From positions 1-40,665 of the IMG/VR virus record IMGVR_UViG_3300038552_000283: a stretch of 40,665 nt of DNA; one strand, written 5' to 3'. Each line of letters begins with the position of its first letter. Position 1 is the first letter of the stretch. Below, piece after piece: positions 37,174 through 40,665 of this stretch. The notes beneath the pieces were generated by a model. That model ran no database searches. It was not told the origin of the DNA and was given only the letters and a program-made list of their open reading frames with translations. The DNA comes from a virus. The translations under genes were made by a program, and so were the position numbers.

Positions 37174-37215
37174 GGTAGGAACAAGGTAGGAACAAGGTAG
37201 GAACAGGTAGGAACA
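37174..37215 (-). repeat. Right iteron cluster (inverted, GGTAGGAACA)
   Basis: Four near-contiguous copies at 37174-37183, 37185-37194, 37196-37205 and 37206-37215, about one helical turn apart. Two degenerate copies lie to their left (GGTAGGAT at 37121 and GGCAGGAACA at 37131). Confidence 0.8.
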
Positions 37216-37230
37216 CCTCCTGTCTACCTC

Positions 37231-37267
37231 AAAAGAGCCAGCCTGAGCTTGAAAGACTGGCTCTTTT
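37231..37267 (-). terminator. Bidirectional-looking intrinsic terminator after the replicase gene
   Basis: AAAAGAGCCAG (37231-37241) and CTGGCTCTTTT (37257-37267) form an 11-bp stem with a 15-nt loop and T-runs at both ends. It begins 13 bases after the stop of the replicase gene on the minus strand and separates that gene from the origin region. Confidence 0.75.
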
Positions 37268-37279
37268 GGGAGGGAAAAC

Positions 37280-39307
37280 TTATTTTCGCCGGTAGACGTA
37301 CACTAGATTTCCTTCTACTCTCACGCGGACCTTCACCCAACCGAGACGAGTTAAACTGTTCCCAATACGAGTTTGGTCGCTCTTGGTGAGATTTCCGGCT
37401 GATTTATCTAGGCAGTCTTCTGAAAGTAGGTCTTTCATGGTGAAATCGGCATTGGGGTTAGCTCGATGGCACAGGTAGTCTTGGATAATGCCTTCCCAAG
37501 CGTCCACCTGCAGATATGCGGTTTCATTGAGACGTTGTTGATGATGCCATAGCTCTCTTGGAAGCGCAAGGCACCCTGAGGTTTTTGGGCTGGACTCCCA
37601 CAGATGTTTAGCCTCTGCCCAGATCTGTGGGATATCCAGGGTGGAAATCAGCGTGTTCTCATGGTGGACGGTCGCCATCCAAAACCTTCGGTTGCCCGTC
37701 GGGTCTGTGAGCGGGTGTGACTCGTTCGTGCTTGCGGTATACAGGAATCGACGTGGGATAGCGATGGCACGTTCCTGGTACTTCGCCACGTGTGTGAACA
37801 CCTGGCGAGAGAGGGCCTGTTTCGTGCGTTCGTAGTCAGACGACCGGATGGCACAGAACTCGGCGAGCTCGAAGATAAACGTCCCTCGTGCCTTTCGCAC
37901 AAAGTCGGGATGGTCGATGGAGGCGACGTCGTCACAAAACCAGGCATCCCGTGGGCAGAGCGTCCTGAAGAACATGGACTTTCCATAGCCCGTTGGTCCG
38001 ACGAGAACCAGGATGGCATCGAACTTCATTCCAGGATGGGTGACATAGGCGCACCCGGCCATCAGGGTGAGGCGCATGATGGTTCTGTGGTAATCATCCT
38101 CGGGACACCCAAACCCGTCAATCAGAAGGGAGTCCACCCGTTGTACACCGTCCCACGTGGGCAGGGATTCATACCATTGGACAAGCGAGTCGTATTGATT
38201 CGATGGGCAGGCGCATAGGGTCTGTGTTGCGTCCCTAGCCATCTGCCTGGTGTAGCAGGTCCCATGCTGGAGATGAAACTGGCTGCCCCACTCTGCCACC
38301 TTCAGATAGTCGTCATCCGAAAGGGGACTCCCGTTGGATTCATCTGCCCCCGTGAACAGGTCGCGCTTGAGGTCCCATCTTTTGGGTGTAGCCTTGAGAA
38401 GAGACAGCAGATTCCACCAATCGCTTTTGATTCTACCATGTTGATCGACGTGAAAGCCTTGTGCCTCAAGGCCTTCCATTTTGGATTTAGCAAAGGATTC
38501 CTCTTTTGGATCGCGCGATGAGATGATCTTGGGCGTCCAGTTTTTTACCGACTTCATAATGGATGCCTCTATCTCTTCCTCTTGAAGAGGGATCTGGCAG
38601 GACAGCCGATTCCGGAGCAGGACACATTCCCGAATGAGCGGAACCCCGTACCCCTTGGCGCGTAGCTCGCCAGCAAACCGAATGAGCTCATTGCTGCGAG
38701 CCCCTATTGGGATGATATCGGTGGGTTCGGATACCTGCTTTGGAGCCCGCTCCTGGGGTGTTCCTGTCTCTGAGAGACAGAGTCGATGTAACTGGCTCGA
38801 CATCTCTGTGATATTCGGTTCCGTCCCTGGCCACGGGTCGCCTGTTACTGTGAAATAGCGCCCATGTGAATACACTTCGATATGGGCCTTTTTGATAGGC
38901 CGTGGGATGCTCCCACGACATAGGATGTGAAGCCCGGTCCCGCTGGGCGAGACCTCGGTGTAAGACTGGATAGCCTCTAGCACCGTGGATGCATAAGGGG
39001 TGAGTACATCGCCTTCACCGTCATCTCCTGGAGCTACAAGGCATTTGTCCAGGTCGATGCCTACAAGTCCATCTTCTTGGAAGAACGCGAAGGCAAGTCC
39101 TGAGAATCCACCCGCACGGTATGCGGCAAGACAGGAGTGAAAGTCTGTCCAGGTATCAGCTCTGTTGGTCTTAGCGGGTTCGCCGTTGGGCTGGAAGGGA
39201 ACCTTTGTGGGTTTGTCACCGTCGTTTCTAGGGATAGACTTCCAGAGCCCCCAGCGATTGATGGTGATGATCTCTTTCGGGATAACTGATTCAAAATCAG
39301 TGTTCAT
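37280..39307 (-). CDS. PrimPol / VapE-type primase-helicase (replicase)
   Basis: ATG 39307 is chosen (GGAGA nine bases upstream); an in-frame GTG at 39379 with a very similar upstream GGAGAAAGCAC is the alternative. The 675-residue product has an N-terminal archaeo-eukaryotic primase-polymerase domain: EDGLVGIDLDKCL (metal-binding Asp pair), YTEVSPSGTGLHILCRG and EVYSHGRYFTVTG (His of the third motif). The C-terminal VapE/VirE-like SF3-type helicase has Walker A VLVGPTGYGKSMFF, GTFIFELAEF (Walker B) and YTASTNESHPLTDPTGNRRF. It would prime and unwind DNA at the adjacent origin, acting as the phage's replication initiator. Confidence 0.85.
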   Translation of the reverse strand: MNTDFESVIPKEIITINRWGLWKSIPRNDGDKPTKVPFQPNGEPAKTNRADTWTDFHSCLAAYRAGGFSGLAFAFFQEDGLVGIDLDKCLVAPGDDGEGDVLTPYASTVLEAIQSYTEVSPSGTGLHILCRGSIPRPIKKAHIEVYSHGRYFTVTGDPWPGTEPNITEMSSQLHRLCLSETGTPQERAPKQVSEPTDIIPIGARSNELIRFAGELRAKGYGVPLIRECVLLRNRLSCQIPLQEEEIEASIMKSVKNWTPKIISSRDPKEESFAKSKMEGLEAQGFHVDQHGRIKSDWWNLLSLLKATPKRWDLKRDLFTGADESNGSPLSDDDYLKVAEWGSQFHLQHGTCYTRQMARDATQTLCACPSNQYDSLVQWYESLPTWDGVQRVDSLLIDGFGCPEDDYHRTIMRLTLMAGCAYVTHPGMKFDAILVLVGPTGYGKSMFFRTLCPRDAWFCDDVASIDHPDFVRKARGTFIFELAEFCAIRSSDYERTKQALSRQVFTHVAKYQERAIAIPRRFLYTASTNESHPLTDPTGNRRFWMATVHHENTLISTLDIPQIWAEAKHLWESSPKTSGCLALPRELWHHQQRLNETAYLQVDAWEGIIQDYLCHRANPNADFTMKDLLSEDCLDKSAGNLTKSDQTRIGNSLTRLGWVKVRVRVEGNLVYVYRRK

Positions 39308-39309
39308 CT

Positions 39310-39392
39310 GTGCTTTCTCCTGTGGATAAGGCAGATAAGTAGACAGAAAGCACGGTATATGCATATAATGTATGCGCACGTGCTTTCTCCTA
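39310..39392 (-). promoter_or_regulatory. Control region of the replicase gene with inverted and direct GTGCTTTCT repeats
   Basis: AGAAAGCAC (39345-39353) and GTGCTTTCT (39380-39388) form an inverted repeat 26 bases apart, around an AT-rich TATATGCATATAATG stretch that may hold a promoter. A further GTGCTTTCTCCT copy lies at 39310-39321. Both GTGCTTTCTCC copies contain, on the minus strand, the ribosome-site GGAGAAAGCAC in front of an in-frame start (GTG 39379 and ATG 39307). Confidence 0.5.
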
Positions 39393-39432
39393 CAGACCGT
39401 GCTTGATGCATTCCCTCAGTTGTGTTCATCTT

Positions 39433-39468
39433 GCCCCGTGGCTCTCCCCACCACGGGGCTTTTATTTT
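39433..39468 (+). terminator. Hairpin with T-run behind the helicase gene
   Basis: GCCCCGTGG (39433-39441) pairs with CCACGGGGC (39451-39459), a 9-bp GC-rich stem with TTTTTATTTT following on the plus strand. The hairpin lies directly after the minus-strand helicase stop codon, but the T-run is oriented for plus-strand transcription; on the minus strand it would only be a 3' stem without a U-run. Confidence 0.6.
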
Positions 39469-40665
39469 AAGCCGCGTCTTCGCGGAACTCTACAGTCTCC
39501 TCATACTCCGCGTATTCTCGCATGATCGATGCGTATGGGCTATCCTTCGGCTGTTGTAGCAGGATGGCCACTGGCATGCGCGAATCCCTGGCGCGTTGCG
39601 CAAATGTCACGGCGTTAGCGACGAACCAGAACCCGTGGTCTCTAGCCCACTGTTTGGCGTACCAGCGCGCCCCTGTGTCATACTCAGGACACAGCCACCT
39701 ACGATAGACGTAGCCGGACGGGACGCGATAGCTCACCATCACGTTTTTTAGCTCTGTGAACTTATTCGATTTAACAACTCTTACGTCCATGTCTATCACA
39801 GGCTCCAACCAGCAACCCTCGGGCAGCCCCTCCATCGGGTCTCCGCCCACGCTGAACATCCCATGACGGGCTATCCGCTTTCTCCTGGAATCCTCCTTCT
39901 CACGCTCTTCGCGTTCTTCGCGTTCCTCGCGGGCTTTCTGAGCCGTGGGCTCTACGCGCTCATAAAGCTCGCCTATCGCGCCATGGCGAAGGATGTTGCC
40001 CGCGAAATCCACGATAAGGCAATCCTCCTTCCCTTCGAACAGCCGCATCCCACGGCCTACCATCTGCTCGTAGAGCCCTTTCGACTGCGTCGGGCGCATC
40101 ATGACGATAGCGTCGATGGCCGGGAAGTCGTAGCCCGTGGTCAGCACCTGGCAGTTGATGAGCCATCTGACTTTCCCGCCCTCGAAGGCACGAATGCGCT
40201 CATCCCTATCGGGGTCATCTCCCGCGACCATCATCGCCTTCTCGCCCGAGGCACTCAGTGTTTCGGCAATCATCTCGCCGTGGCTAATCCCACAGGCAAA
40301 CGCCAGGATATGCTTGCGCCCACGGCACTCCTGAATTGCCTCACGGCACGCCCCCTTCACCAGCGCCTCGTCTGTGGCGGCCTGAGACAGGTCAGAAGAC
40401 ACGAATTCCCCCATCCTGGTACGTACCCCTTCGATGGAGACTTCGTGCGCCCCACGCGCCCCTACAAGCCTCGTCAGCATGCCTCGGCCTACTAACTCCT
40501 TTACCTTCATATGGTATGCCAACAGCCTGAACCAGGCCCCCTCTCCCCCGTATATCAGCCCCGAGTCGAGCCGGTAAGGGGTGGCCGAAAGCCCTATTCG
40601 GCATGCCTCACCGAAAGCCCCCAAGACAGTCCCATACATGGTCCCTTCCTCTGAGGTAGGTGCCA
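39467..40665 (-). CDS. SF2 DEAD/DEAH-box helicase, C-terminal part (5' end outside window)
   Basis: The frame is open to the right window edge (PTSEEGTMYGTVLG before the first ATG), so the N-terminal Walker A region is missing. Seen are motif III, IGLSATPYRLDSG, the linker region, then in the second RecA domain AGDDPDRDERIRAFEGGK, motif V LINCQVLTTGYDFPAIDAIV and motif VI GLYEQMVGRGMRLFEG. An acidic/basic repeat (EEREEREEREKED) and a C-terminal domain with WLCPEYDTGARWYAKQW follow. It belongs to the UvrB/ResIII-type helicases found next to phage replicases, and would help DNA replication or recombination. Confidence 0.85.
   Translation of the reverse strand, partial: APTSEEGTMYGTVLGAFGEACRIGLSATPYRLDSGLIYGGEGAWFRLLAYHMKVKELVGRGMLTRLVGARGAHEVSIEGVRTRMGEFVSSDLSQAATDEALVKGACREAIQECRGRKHILAFACGISHGEMIAETLSASGEKAMMVAGDDPDRDERIRAFEGGKVRWLINCQVLTTGYDFPAIDAIVMMRPTQSKGLYEQMVGRGMRLFEGKEDCLIVDFAGNILRHGAIGELYERVEPTAQKAREEREEREEREKEDSRRKRIARHGMFSVGGDPMEGLPEGCWLEPVIDMDVRVVKSNKFTELKNVMVSYRVPSGYVYRRWLCPEYDTGARWYAKQWARDHGFWFVANAVTFAQRARDSRMPVAILLQQPKDSPYASIMREYAEYEETVEFREDAA

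Larger units (their letters stand above)
36927..37215. other. Candidate origin of replication (iterons, palindrome, AT-rich core)
   Basis: No gene is supported between about 36752 and 37280. This part carries direct repeats of TGTTCCTACC on the left, the same repeat inverted on the right, and an AT-rich core with a 32-bp perfect palindrome between them. The replicase gene (37280-39307) is adjacent and ends just after it. Iteron-flanked AT-rich DNA next to a replication initiator or replicase gene is the usual form of an origin. A longest open frame through this stretch (37016-37216) is only the translation of the repeats. Confidence 0.65.

Noticed and set aside
37174-37215. Short regular repeats as a CRISPR array
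   Set aside because: The units are 10 bp with 0-1 bp between them and no spacers; they fit iterons.
37016-37216. 66-aa minus-strand frame in the origin region
   Set aside because: It is the translation of the iterons and the palindrome and lacks a ribosome site; the region is better explained as an origin.
37280-39307. Host virulence-associated protein E rather than a phage replicase
   Set aside because: The primase-polymerase domain in front and the adjacent iteron region show a replication role; VapE is only the family name of the helicase part.
39863-40495. 210-aa plus-strand frame opposite the helicase
   Set aside because: The minus strand has all SF2 motifs here, so this is a shadow.
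1-40665. Integrase, attachment sites, tRNA genes and insertion sequences
   Set aside because: No recombinase motif, no transposase and no clover-leaf sequence were noticed; the excisionase-like HTH alone does not show lysogeny.

Overview
The window is a 40.7 kb piece of a short-tailed (podovirus-like) double-stranded DNA phage. The evidence is a terminase large subunit with a P22/T7-type portal, a scaffold, a major capsid protein, a tail adaptor, a beta-propeller-like tail nozzle and three large internal (ejection) proteins, with no tape measure, sheath or tail-tube genes. Strong AGGAGG ribosome sites, Sec-type signal peptides and a secreted polysaccharide lyase suggest a Gram-negative host with a surface polysaccharide; the species cannot be named. 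Both window ends cut a gene (terL at the left, an SF2 helicase at the right), so this is part of a larger genome. No integrase, tRNA or CRISPR array was seen.

Layout. 1-1901 (+ strand): the end of terL, then a promoter and seven tiny overlapping genes, several with membrane segments, possibly including lysis functions. 1906-27126 (- strand): the virion module, read right to left from portal, scaffold and capsid, through small head genes, a methyltransferase, a Maf/DUF115-like protein and a Rha-type protein, to tail appendages with a duplicated repeat region, a secreted polysaccharide lyase, tail adaptor, nozzle, a glycine-rich fibre and the ejection proteins including a lytic transglycosylase. 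27114-27812: small genes and a PD-(D/E)XK nuclease. 27790-34463: a nine-gene sugar operon. 34460-36751: small regulators, a secreted protein and small membrane proteins. 36809-37280: a gene-free, iteron-rich likely replication origin. 37280-40665: a PrimPol-VapE-type replicase and the SF2 helicase.

The most striking content is the sugar operon. By family recognition it holds a counterpart for every step of CMP-pseudaminic acid synthesis: PseB dehydratase, PseC aminotransferase, PseH acetyltransferase, PseG hydrolase, two NeuB/PseI condensing enzymes (one with and one without the SAF domain) and a PseF/NeuA cytidylyltransferase. A PIG-L deacetylase and a WbqC-family protein lie among them and could re-acylate the sugar. 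Almost every gene overlaps its neighbour, and the operon starts directly behind two small DNA-binding proteins. A Maf/DUF115-like protein in the head cluster is a candidate transferase for the activated sugar. Together with the secreted lyase this points to a phage that remodels the host surface or decorates its own particle.

Regulation. Three transcription units (545 +, 34941 -, 35347 -) share one promoter module: TTCCCACGAAGGAA covering the -35 region, then an extended -10 with exactly 17 nt spacing. The copy at 34948-34976 predicts a leaderless mRNA for the small HTH gene that heads the sugar operon, and with no obvious terminator downstream it may drive much of the minus strand. A separate consensus-like sigma70 promoter (36797-36825) drives the early regulators. 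The origin candidate has about ten TGTTCCTACC iterons in facing clusters around a perfect 32-bp palindrome.
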